From a virus, in IMG/VR virus record IMGVR_UViG_3300021425_000206, positions 1 through 22,869 of that record: a DNA stretch of 22,869 nucleotides, one strand, 5' to 3'. The notes below the pieces were generated by a model that did no database searches, had not been told where the DNA came from, and worked only from the letters and a program-made list of their open reading frames with translations. Positions 1 through 8,700 of the stretch are shown here, one piece after another. Each line of letters starts with the position of its first letter. Positions within the stretch are counted from its first letter, which is position 1. A program made the position numbers and the translations under genes.

Positions 1-529
1 TTCAAGCGACAGGCAAACAAGTGTTACTGCTCATCCAACAAATAATACATTATTTTTTAATGTTGACGGAACCCAAGTTGCAACAACATCAATAAATGGG
101 TTAAGTATACACGGATTGCAAGTCGACGATGTTAATATTAATGATAACCAAATTAGCACTAATGTATCAAATAGCGACTTAGAATTAAGAACTGCAGGTA
201 CCGGTAAACTTGTTAATGGTAGTTTAGCCTTAACTAATAATGTTATAGAAAATAACAAAACTTACGGCGGATTGGTTGTGAAACACACTGGTACTGGATA
301 TGCCAAGTTTCCGACTACATTAGGTGTTGTATTTCCGTTTGGTTCAACAGCTGAACGACCAACAGTTAGAAATCCTGTAGTAGCTGAGACTAGATTTAAC
401 ACAGATGATCAAATAATGGAAACTTGGGACGGGAATTTCTGGATTCCGTCAGGTGGTCCAGCATCTGATGTTATTTCTGAACAAGAATTCCAAGACTTGC
501 TTTTAGAATATACGCTAATCTTTGGGTAA
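1..529 (+). CDS. Tail-fibre-like structural protein, 3' end only (5' truncated by window)
   Basis: The reading frame is open from the left edge (first full codon at 2) to the TAA at 527-529, so the true start lies upstream. A TTG at 116 could be mistaken for a start, but the upstream codons continue the same protein and no ribosome site precedes it. The visible 175 residues are collinear with the last ~130 residues of the 1433-aa protein encoded next. They carry a SNSDLELRTAGTG shaft motif, then a cap with the pattern FPFG...RP...RFNTD...WDGNFW, then a final amphipathic segment ending LLLEYTLIFG. These motifs are typical of phage fibre shafts and caps, and I infer a trimeric tail fibre or whisker component. 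It is probably a tandem paralogue of its downstream neighbour. Exact function and full length cannot be seen. Confidence 0.85.
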   Translation, partial: SSDRQTSVTAHPTNNTLFFNVDGTQVATTSINGLSIHGLQVDDVNINDNQISTNVSNSDLELRTAGTGKLVNGSLALTNNVIENNKTYGGLVVKHTGTGYAKFPTTLGVVFPFGSTAERPTVRNPVVAETRFNTDDQIMETWDGNFWIPSGGPASDVISEQEFQDLLLEYTLIFG

Positions 530-551
530 TACCCTCCTTTTCTTTAATATC

Positions 552-559
552 GATAAATA
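552..559 (+). promoter_or_regulatory. T4-type late promoter-like element (GATAAATA)
   Basis: GATAAATA differs from the T4 late -10 consensus TATAAATA at one position. It lies in the longest non-coding gap of the window, about 110 nt upstream of the next start codon. T4-like late promoters need only this -10 element, read by the sigma-like gp55. Initiation a few bases downstream would give a leader of about 105-110 nt. The same ATAAATAC core recurs before the 2997-aa gene. Confidence 0.5.
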
Positions 560-564
560 CTATT

Positions 565-671
565 GATAGAAGTAAGACCATACTTTTATCAACAAACTGT
601 GGTTAGCCAGCAAAGAGCATAAGCTGAAAATTTAGGCTAGAGGGACAGGATCCCCGTGTTGAGGAGAAGAG
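565..671 (+). promoter_or_regulatory. Possibly structured 5' leader with strong RBS before the 1433-aa gene
   Basis: This is most of the only non-coding stretch over 100 nt. TAGCC at 604-608 can pair with GGCTA at 635-639, with a nested AGC-ATAA-GCT mini-hairpin at 616-625. GGGA at 642-645 can pair with TCCC at 651-654 around a 5-nt loop. The purine run GAGGAG at 661-666 is a good Shine-Dalgarno sequence five bases before ATG 672. There is no uridine tract after the stems, so this does not look like an intrinsic terminator. The pairing was found by eye and its function is unknown. Confidence 0.35.
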
Positions 672-3600
672 ATGGCTGTTGGTCGCATATCAGGTCCGCT
701 CTTGAAGTCTAATTTGATCCGTAATGGGATCGATCTAGCCTTTGAGACAGACTTACTATATCTAGATGTTAATAATCAGCGTATTGGTATTAAAAATGCT
801 TCACCTGAGCACGAATTAGACGTAACTGGTACTACACGTACAACAAATTTAATTGTAGACACTAATTCAGATATTGCCGACATTAACATACAAGGCAATA
901 CAATATCTTCTAATACTCAATATTTAAATCTTGGTACTTTTGATAATGTAGTGTACCAAAACAAAGCTCGCATTGATAGTATTGACATAGAGGGCAATAC
1001 TATAACTACAAATAATTCAAATGCAAATTTAGAACTTCGTCCTAACGGAACAGGTACTGTAGACGTTCATAGTGATTTAAATGTTGATGGAAATGTATAC
1101 GTCACAGGTAATATTACCGCAGACGGTAATGTTACTATTGGTGATCAAGATACTGACAATATTTCATTCAGTGCTGAAATTGCGTCAGATTTAATTCCCG
1201 ATGCACACATAACATATAACTTAGGTACACCTACCAAAAAATGGCAAGACATTTGGGCAAATACTGTTACTACTGAAAGCCTTGCAGTAGGAGATTTAGA
1301 AGTTGACGGCATTGATTTAATTTTACGGCAAGGAAATATATACTATGTTGCTGAAAACGGCAATGATACAGCCAGCGGTGATCATCCACAAGATCCTTAT
1401 GCTAGTGTAGAACAAGCATTAAGTGCTGCGACAGCAGGAGATACAGTCCATGTATATCCTGGTGTATATCAAGAAAACTTTCCATTAACTATTCCGGTTG
1501 GCGTAACACTCAAAGGACATAGTTTGCGTAGTGTTATGATCAAACCAAATAGTGGTTACGAATACAACGATGCATTTTTATTAAATGGCGAAACTACTAT
1601 TGAAGATATTACTATTAGCGGATTTTATAGCGGTAGTAAATTATACGAAGTAACACAAATTGATAACGCAACAACTTTAAGAATTAATGTTGGTACTGCT
1701 CCTTTTGCACACACTTATGTTAGTGGTGGTACAATTAGTGCTGACGATAGCACATCATTAATTGCTAACGTCTCAAATGCAGTTTACGATCACACAACAG
1801 GTGAAGTTGTTATAACAACAGATGTAGCACATGATACATATGTTGGAGCAAACTTATTATTCAGCGGTTTAGTTTATAGTTGCAACGGCGGTAACAGAAC
1901 ATTCCCAGACAATGGTTATGCTTTCCGTTTTGCAACAGATTACGAAGTAACTACACGTTCGCCGTATATTAAAAACATAACTGTTATAACAGAAGGAACT
2001 AGCGTAGCAGCAGGAACAAATTCAGCAGATGATCCAAGAGGATTTAATGCAGGTGACGCTGGTAAAGGTGCATACATTGACGGTGCATATGCAACTGCTA
2101 ACTCTAAAGAAGCAAGTATGTTGTTCCACTCAGCGACATTTATTACTCCAGGTGTAGATGCAATTACTTGTACAAACGGTGTTAGAGTAGAATGGCTGAA
2201 CTCATTTTCTTACTTTGCTAATAGAAGTTTTTACTGTTTTGATAGCAATGACGGTAAGTACGGAGATGGTAAAACACGTATTAGACTAGGTGGAATTACC
2301 GGAACATTCCAAGCAGGCGATCAAGTAACATTTACGTCAACAGATGCTTCTACAACAGTAGTAGTAGATGTCGAATCAGTGGACGGAGATATTCTTGTTA
2401 TTGACGGTAAAGATGACAGTTTTGTAGGTTTTGACTTTACTCCACAGAGTATTGTTGCAACCACAGGATCAGGTGCAACCGCAACAAGTATAGAAAATTA
2501 TGACGTAAAAGATTTTGGTGCAGAAGTACGTATGATAGGATCTGCTAGTGTATATGGTAATTACGGTATTTGGGGTGATGGCCCGGGCGTAATTGTATAT
2601 GCTATAGGTCATAACATGGCGTATATAGGCAACGGAAAAGAAGTAACAAATGATCCAGAAACTGTAGTTCAAGCAAATGAAATTATAGAATTAAATGATG
2701 CTAAAATTCGCTACAATACTGTAGACCAACAAGGCGATTTCCGTGTAGGAGATCTCTTTTTTGTAGATCAGCAAACTGGTAACGTAAGTTTTAATAGTAC
2801 AAACTTTACTATCAATAGTGCTAATGGTTTAACTATTACCGACGGTGCTGACACTACAATTATCAAGGCAGATATGATTGACACAGGTAATTTGCGCCTA
2901 AGTGGAAATACACTCTCTAGTTTATCAGGCGATGTTAACATTGTCTCAGCAAGCGATAATATAAATTTAAACAATAATGTTAATATAACAGGAAATTTAG
3001 ATGTTACTGGTGACGTAACAATTGGCGGTAATATAACTATTGGCGACCAAGACACAGATACTATCCAATTTGTTGCAGGCATAGATTCTGATATTATTCC
3101 TAGTACAGATAGTGTTTATAGTTTAGGACTAGAAACTCGTATTTGGAGTAATTTGTATGTCAATCAATTTAATGTTGACGGAATAGAAATACGTGACAAC
3201 TACATTCAAACTGTAGAGTCTAATGCTGATTTAGAATTACGTGCAAACGGTACAGGAGAAATTCTTGTACCTACAAATAATGTACAAATCGATAACAATT
3301 TAACAGTTAGCGGAAATTCAAACTTGCAAAGTACAACGGTCACAGGTACTTTAACTCATACAGGTACATATACGCAAACAGGTGACACTACAGTCACCGG
3401 CAACTTCACAGTCACTGAAGATTTAGATGTTACTGGAGCAGCGCAGTTTGAAGAAATACTAGTTGATGACAACTATATAACAACTACAACTACCAATACA
3501 GACCTAGAACTACGTGCTGTAGGAACAGGCGAAGTATTAATTCCTAATAATGATGTTAACATTACTAATGATTTAATTGTAGGTGGTACAATTACCGTTG

Positions 3601-4973
3601 GAGACATAAATTCGGCAGGTACAATTACTGCAAATAAATTTAGTACAGGCGACATAATTATTGACGATAATTTTATTACTACTACACTAAGTAATTCAGA
3701 TTTAGAATTAAGAGCAAACGGTACAGGCGAAGTTATTGTTCCTAGTAATGACGTTAATATAGCACAGGATTTAACTGTAGACGGATTAAGTACATTTGCT
3801 AATACTACTATTGTTGGTACATTAACTCATACCGGTAATACAACACAAACTGGTAACTACAACTTAACTGGAGCCTTAAACGTTATTGGCGAAGTTACGA
3901 TTTCTAGTACAACACAATTCGAAGATATACAAATTAGCGGCAATGTTGTTACTACTACACAAAGTAATAGCGATTTAGAATTACGTGCTGCTGGTAGTGG
4001 CGAAGTGATTATACCAAATAATGATGTTACTATTTCTAATAGCTTAACAGTTGATGGAACATTAAGTGTTGGAAACATTAATAGTAGCGGAACAATTTCG
4101 GCTAACAATTTTAGCACTGGCGACATTCTGATTGATGATAATTTTATTACTACAACAAATAGCAACTCAGATCTAGAACTTAGGGCAGCAGGCACAGGAA
4201 ATATTATTATAGATGATTTTTCTATAAACGGATCAACAATAGCTACAACAGCAGATATGACTCTTGCTCCTGGATCTGAAACAGTTGTGATAGACGGAAC
4301 CGGAGCTCTTAGATTACCAATCGGAAACACTGTACAAAGACCAACAGGTACAGCAGGACAAATTAGATTTAACAGCGAACTTGGAAGATTTGAAGGTTAT
4401 GACGGAAGTAATTGGATAAAACTACACGGAGTTCAGGATGTTGACGGCGACACTAACATCACAGCAGAACTAACATCGGGGGCTAATGATGATGTTATTA
4501 GATTTAATGTTGCAGGCACAACAGTTGTAGATATAGACAGTAATCGACTTAATACAAATAAACTAACCGTAGAAGAGATTACTATTGACGGTAATGTGAT
4601 AAGTACTACTAATACAAACACTGATCTTGAGCTAACAGCAAATGGTACAGGATCCGTTATATTTGAAAACTTTGCTTTTAGCAACAATACAATAACAAAT
4701 ACTGTTGCTGATAGTATAACAGAGTTTCAGAATACAAACAACGGATATGTAAAATTTGACGGCACATACGGTTTAGTTTTACCAGTTGGAGGAAACACTG
4801 ATAGACCTTTATTAGCATATACTGAAACTGGTATGACACGTTTTAATGCTGACTTGTCAAGAGTTGAGATTTATGACGGTACAAACTGGGTATCGGTAGC
4901 AGGTACTGATGCAGGTATTTCAAGATCTGAAGCTGAAGATTTAGCGTTTGAGATTGTATTGAGTTTAGGATAA
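672..4973 (+). CDS. Large tail-fibre-like structural protein with beta-helix and repetitive shaft (1433 aa)
   Basis: ATG 672 follows the GAGGAG ribosome site. Residues 1-60 form a conserved head (GPLLKSNLIRNGIDLAF...RIGI). DLELR-type shaft motifs occur at residues 119, 853, 944, 1010, 1101, 1167 and 1318. A module beginning IGDQDTD occurs at about 156 and again at about 790. Between these copies, residues ~223-690 look like a parallel beta-helix of the pectin-lyase / DUF1565 type: YYVAENGND, then GDTVHVYPGVYQENFPL, GVTLKGHSLRS and RSPYI. QQGDFRVGDLFFVDQQTG at ~686 matches a block near the C-termini of the two giant proteins downstream. Cap motifs LPIG...RFN...YDGSNW and LPVG...RFN...YDGTNW lie near 1213-1250 and 1367-1409. 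I infer a fibrous, probably trimeric virion protein involved in host attachment. No catalytic residues can be assigned. Its first-position late promoter and tight downstream genes suggest it heads an operon. Confidence 0.9.
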   Translation: MAVGRISGPLLKSNLIRNGIDLAFETDLLYLDVNNQRIGIKNASPEHELDVTGTTRTTNLIVDTNSDIADINIQGNTISSNTQYLNLGTFDNVVYQNKARIDSIDIEGNTITTNNSNANLELRPNGTGTVDVHSDLNVDGNVYVTGNITADGNVTIGDQDTDNISFSAEIASDLIPDAHITYNLGTPTKKWQDIWANTVTTESLAVGDLEVDGIDLILRQGNIYYVAENGNDTASGDHPQDPYASVEQALSAATAGDTVHVYPGVYQENFPLTIPVGVTLKGHSLRSVMIKPNSGYEYNDAFLLNGETTIEDITISGFYSGSKLYEVTQIDNATTLRINVGTAPFAHTYVSGGTISADDSTSLIANVSNAVYDHTTGEVVITTDVAHDTYVGANLLFSGLVYSCNGGNRTFPDNGYAFRFATDYEVTTRSPYIKNITVITEGTSVAAGTNSADDPRGFNAGDAGKGAYIDGAYATANSKEASMLFHSATFITPGVDAITCTNGVRVEWLNSFSYFANRSFYCFDSNDGKYGDGKTRIRLGGITGTFQAGDQVTFTSTDASTTVVVDVESVDGDILVIDGKDDSFVGFDFTPQSIVATTGSGATATSIENYDVKDFGAEVRMIGSASVYGNYGIWGDGPGVIVYAIGHNMAYIGNGKEVTNDPETVVQANEIIELNDAKIRYNTVDQQGDFRVGDLFFVDQQTGNVSFNSTNFTINSANGLTITDGADTTIIKADMIDTGNLRLSGNTLSSLSGDVNIVSASDNINLNNNVNITGNLDVTGDVTIGGNITIGDQDTDTIQFVAGIDSDIIPSTDSVYSLGLETRIWSNLYVNQFNVDGIEIRDNYIQTVESNADLELRANGTGEILVPTNNVQIDNNLTVSGNSNLQSTTVTGTLTHTGTYTQTGDTTVTGNFTVTEDLDVTGAAQFEEILVDDNYITTTTTNTDLELRAVGTGEVLIPNNDVNITNDLIVGGTITVGDINSAGTITANKFSTGDIIIDDNFITTTLSNSDLELRANGTGEVIVPSNDVNIAQDLTVDGLSTFANTTIVGTLTHTGNTTQTGNYNLTGALNVIGEVTISSTTQFEDIQISGNVVTTTQSNSDLELRAAGSGEVIIPNNDVTISNSLTVDGTLSVGNINSSGTISANNFSTGDILIDDNFITTTNSNSDLELRAAGTGNIIIDDFSINGSTIATTADMTLAPGSETVVIDGTGALRLPIGNTVQRPTGTAGQIRFNSELGRFEGYDGSNWIKLHGVQDVDGDTNITAELTSGANDDVIRFNVAGTTVVDIDSNRLNTNKLTVEEITIDGNVISTTNTNTDLELTANGTGSVIFENFAFSNNTITNTVADSITEFQNTNNGYVKFDGTYGLVLPVGGNTDRPLLAYTETGMTRFNADLSRVEIYDGTNWVSVAGTDAGISRSEAEDLAFEIVLSLG
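3195..4205 (+). repeat. Tandem 471-bp (157-aa) shaft super-repeat, two full copies plus a partial third
   Basis: Units start at 3195, 3666 and 4137, each at a DN[YF]I codon run, and are exactly 471 bp apart. Within each unit two DLELR motifs are 91 residues apart, and a GTLTHTG...TQTG stretch lies between them. Units 1 and 2 align over 157 residues without a gap; the third stops resembling them after the first DLELR motif. This looks like an in-frame duplication of fibre shaft. Confidence 0.85.
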
Positions 4974-4977
4974 AGAT

Positions 4978-5307
4978 ATGGCAACATTTTTTAGAAACAA
5001 AGTAGTAAAAAGCGTCGGAACAAAACCAGTAACAATTACTACCATGAGTGCTTCGCAGCGTTCTACAGTAATTGGAATGAGTTTAACAAACCTTACTGAC
5101 GGCTTTGTGTATGCAAGCGTTTTAGTAAAAGACGATACAAGCGTAGAAGGATACTATGCTAAAGATGTTCCTATTGCACAAGGAACAAGTTTACGTATTG
5201 TGAACCAAGGTGAAAAACTTATCCTAGCACCATTGAATGAAATTTCGGTTGTTTCGAATAGAGACGACAGTATAGACGTAATTCTAAGTTACGTGGAGGT
5301 AGTGTAA
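4978..5307 (+). CDS. Small virion-associated protein, function unknown (109 aa)
   Basis: ATG 4978 lies four bases after the upstream stop, with a weak AGGAT ribosome-like site at 4967-4971 inside the previous gene, so translational coupling is likely. The product has no signal peptide or transmembrane segment. It reads as a run of short beta-strands (KPVTITTM, RSTVIGMSLTN, VYASVLVKD, KLILAPLNEISVV, DVILSYVEVV), consistent with a small beta-sandwich. Its length and strand order resemble the 106-aa protein at 20762, which also directly follows a giant fibre gene; I infer the two may be distant paralogues. A structural, cap or adaptor role is plausible from context only. Confidence 0.85.
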   Translation: MATFFRNKVVKSVGTKPVTITTMSASQRSTVIGMSLTNLTDGFVYASVLVKDDTSVEGYYAKDVPIAQGTSLRIVNQGEKLILAPLNEISVVSNRDDSIDVILSYVEVV

Positions 5308-5308
5308 T

Positions 5309-5725
5309 ATGACATATTATGTAGGTAATGATCCTAAAACAATTAACGATAGTTTTATTAAGCGTTACTTCTACGGACTTCGTAGGAACGACGACGGAGA
5401 ACTATTTTTAGTAAGACTAGACCAACTGTCAAGTGGTACAGATAATGTAGTTATTATAAACAATGAAGCATCGTCAGATGAAAACTTTCCAGATTTTGAA
5501 GAAGGTATTGATTTTTTGGACGGAATTGATGATGATCATAACATTGTATATGACAACTTAAATTATCCTCAGTTACGTTGGGATGGTAGATTTTTATTAT
5601 ATTATGTTGAACCGGAAACAGGACAATTTGTACAGGTAATTAACGGAAGTTATGATTTCCCAGCAAATATTTCAACTGACGGAACCCAATCAACATATGG
5701 CGGACAACGTGGAGCAGGTTACTAA
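5309..5725 (+). CDS. Hypothetical protein in structural operon (138 aa)
   Basis: ATG 5309 is preceded by GGAGG at 5295-5299, a strong Shine-Dalgarno site nine bases upstream and inside the end of the previous gene. The stop TAA at 5723-5725 overlaps the next ATG by one base (TAATG), so the two products are probably made coupled. The protein is acidic in the middle (DFEEGIDFLDGIDDDH), aromatic near the end (RWDGRFLLYYVEPETG) and finishes in a glycine-rich tail. I do not recognise a domain. Its location between a fibre gene and a giant adhesin gene suggests a structural or assembly role, for example an adaptor or partner of the neighbouring large protein. Confidence 0.85.
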   Translation: MTYYVGNDPKTINDSFIKRYFYGLRRNDDGELFLVRLDQLSSGTDNVVIINNEASSDENFPDFEEGIDFLDGIDDDHNIVYDNLNYPQLRWDGRFLLYYVEPETGQFVQVINGSYDFPANISTDGTQSTYGGQRGAGY

Positions 5726-8700
5726 TGGCTGAATTTAAACTAGAAAGATTTAAGTATTCATGGAAAGGTGCCTGGACCGGCAGCACCGAATATAAACGAG
5801 ACGACATTGTTAAGGTTGGAGGCAAGTCATATGTTTGTTTGATAACGCATACATCCGATGCTGACTTTAATGTTGATTTAGAAGCAGTTGTCCCAGGTTC
5901 ATCGCCTCCAATTCCGGCTCCTAAATGGATTGTAATGACTGACAGTAGATCGTTTGTAGGAAACTGGGCTACTGCAACTATCTATAATAGAGGTGATATT
6001 GTACAATTTGATGGATCTTTATGGCTTTGTATTGATGGCCATACCTCAACAGATTTTGCTTCAGATTATACAAATTGGGAAGTTTTTGCACAAGGTATAA
6101 AATTCAAAGCAGACTGGGGTACTAGTATAGGGTATGGACCAGGTGCGTTAGTAAAATACAACGGTATTGTATATAAATGTATTAATCCTCACACTTCGGC
6201 CGGATCTATAAACGATAATATTGATGATTGGGAAGTATTTTTTGATGGAGTTGAATACGCAGGCAATTTGCAACCTCTTACTACATACAGAGTCAACGAT
6301 TTAATTAAATTCGGCGGATCAATTTTTAAGGTTATAGAAGAATTTACTAGTAGCGAAGAAGGAATAGATGACACCAAAGTTCAAATGTTACTTCCAGGCT
6401 TCCAATTTGACGGCGACTGGGTATCAACAACAGCATATAGCATAGGAGATGTTGTTCGTTACGGCGGATATATGTTCTATTGTACTAATAATAACATTGG
6501 TATTGATCCTTTCGTGAGAGATGAAGATAGTTCAAACTATTGGTCAAAACTAGCACTAACATACAATTTTAGAGGAACCTGGTCTGAAGCAGCAGATTAT
6601 AAGCCAGGTGACATTGTACAACGCGGCGGCGATCTTTACCTTGCAAAATATGAAGTAGGCGGATACGAACAAGATGGATCTTCATTAGATTATCTTGACA
6701 CAGATGTTTGGGAAAAAATAGCGCCAGGTGCTGTCTGGGGGAAAGAAAATGCAGTAGCAGGATTAGGGTCCACCGACGGTACAACAGTCAGATATAATGT
6801 TGAATTTTCTTCACCTAGAGAAGGCGATATCGGCAACAAATATGTTATTGCTGGCGAATATAGAGCTACTTTGAAGTTTTATGAAAATTATACGTACATT
6901 TTTAATCAAGATGCTTTAGAAAATGTTTACTTTCCTAACGCTAACGGTACAGACCCTAATCCACACCCTTTAAATTTTAGTGCTGATAATCCTAACGGAG
7001 AGCGCGGTGGCGGAACTGGATTCTTAAGTGGTGTAACTTATTATCTAGATGATGAGATAGTAACGTACAGTGATTATAATGATACTACAAACTTTCAAGC
7101 TGCTACTAATCGTAGAGTAGAAATTTTTATAACTCCTCAAACTCCAAGAACATTGTATTATTGGTGTTGGAACCATGAAGACATGGGTAACACTATAACA
7201 GTTGACGATGAACCAGTGTTGTCAGGAAACTGGACTGCTGACAGAGAATACCTTGTAAATGAAGTTGTATACTACTTAGGAACAGCATATAAGTGTAATA
7301 CACAACACTTGTCGGCAGATGATAATTTTCCAGGAGACAATGGAAGCGGATATTACTATTGGGACACATACATTGAAAGAGGTTCCTCAGCAGGTTTAAA
7401 TGACAAAGGCGATTTACTAACGTACGGTTTAAACCGCACACTTGCAGGTGACCAATCTTCATTAGGTCCTGTTGCGTTACCAATAGGCGAAGAAAGAGAA
7501 GTATTATCTATAAACACTGACCAAGAAGCCTTTTGGAGAGCAAGAATACAAGATAGCGACACTATCTTTGTAGGTCAAAACGGTATGGACTTAGACGGAT
7601 ATGGTTTAAGTCCTGACAGGCCTTTTGCAACAGTAAAACATGCTTGTGAGTATGTAGAAGACAACTTCACTGCCGGAACACCAACAAAGGTTTATGTAGC
7701 AACTGGAAATTATATCGAAAGCGGTCCTATAAGTATTCCAGCAGGCTGTGTTGTAATGGGAGACGAACTTAGGGCAACAAAAATCACAGCAAACGATCCA
7801 TTTCCGGATTATGCGGGCGACGATTATATTACGAAAAAATTGTATATACAGCATTTGTTAACTTTTTTAGATGATCTTTTCCAGAATAGACTAGTAACTT
7901 CGACACCTGGTAATAATATTTTCCAAGATAGATCTGTACCAGCAGTTGGCTCTGACCCTACAGAAACTGTTGTTGAATTAATAGACTTCCATGACGAATA
8001 TTTAGATTACTGGTTAGGTTCCGGCATTGTAAACCCCACAGTGGTTGGAACTAACACTGCTACAGTTGATACAAGTTATTTAGATGCAGTTGACATATTA
8101 GAAAAAAACAAAAACTTTATTGCAAATGAAATCTTTGCTTGGCTAAGATTTACTCAACCAACCTATACCTTTGATGAAAATAGAATTCGGAGAGACATTT
8201 ATCATTTTTTAAGAGCTGTAAAACACGATTTAATTTATACAGGGAACCATAGAACTATTCTACATTGTAGAGACTTTAAAAACAAAGCATTAGGTAGCCA
8301 GTTTGATGATTTATTCTATATTAGAGATACAACCGGTGTAAGAAATTGTACTATTAATGGACTTAGAGGAACACTGAATCCTCCGGGCGTATTTGATTTG
8401 TATCAGCGTCCAACAGGCGGCGCATGTGTAAGTTTAGATCCAGGTTGGGGTCCAGATGACGAGAGTGTTTGGATTAAGAATAGATCACCTTATATACAGG
8501 GTGTAACTAACATAGGATCAAACTGTGTAGGACAAAAGATTGATGGATCTCTACACAACGGCGGACTAAAGTCTTGTACATCTAATGACTTTACTCAAGT
8601 CTTAAGTGATGGAGTAGGAGCATGGATTACTAACGGCGGAAGAGCAGAACTTGTATCTGTGTTTACGTATTATTGTGTAATCGGATATCTTGCAGACGAA

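Noticed and set aside
116-118. TTG as start of the first gene
   Set aside because: The frame is open to the left edge and upstream codons continue a fibre-like sequence; no ribosome site precedes it.
604-654. Intrinsic terminator or tRNA remnant in the 530-671 gap
   Set aside because: The stems are short, no T run follows, and no cloverleaf or conserved T-arm can be drawn.
1332-2740. Calling the beta-helix of the 1433-aa protein a pectate lyase or depolymerase
   Set aside because: Only the fold signature is visible; phage beta-helices are often purely structural and no catalytic residues can be assigned by eye.
3195-4205. Repeat cluster as a CRISPR array or diversity-generating template
   Set aside because: The repeats are in-frame protein repeats with a 471-bp period and diverged copies; there are no short identical repeats with spacers, no cas genes and no reverse transcriptase in the window.
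3857-4330. Minus-strand open frame of 157 codons
   Set aside because: It is antisense to the repetitive shaft of a clear + strand gene, has low-complexity Ser/Val/Leu composition and no ribosome site; it is a shadow created by the repeats.
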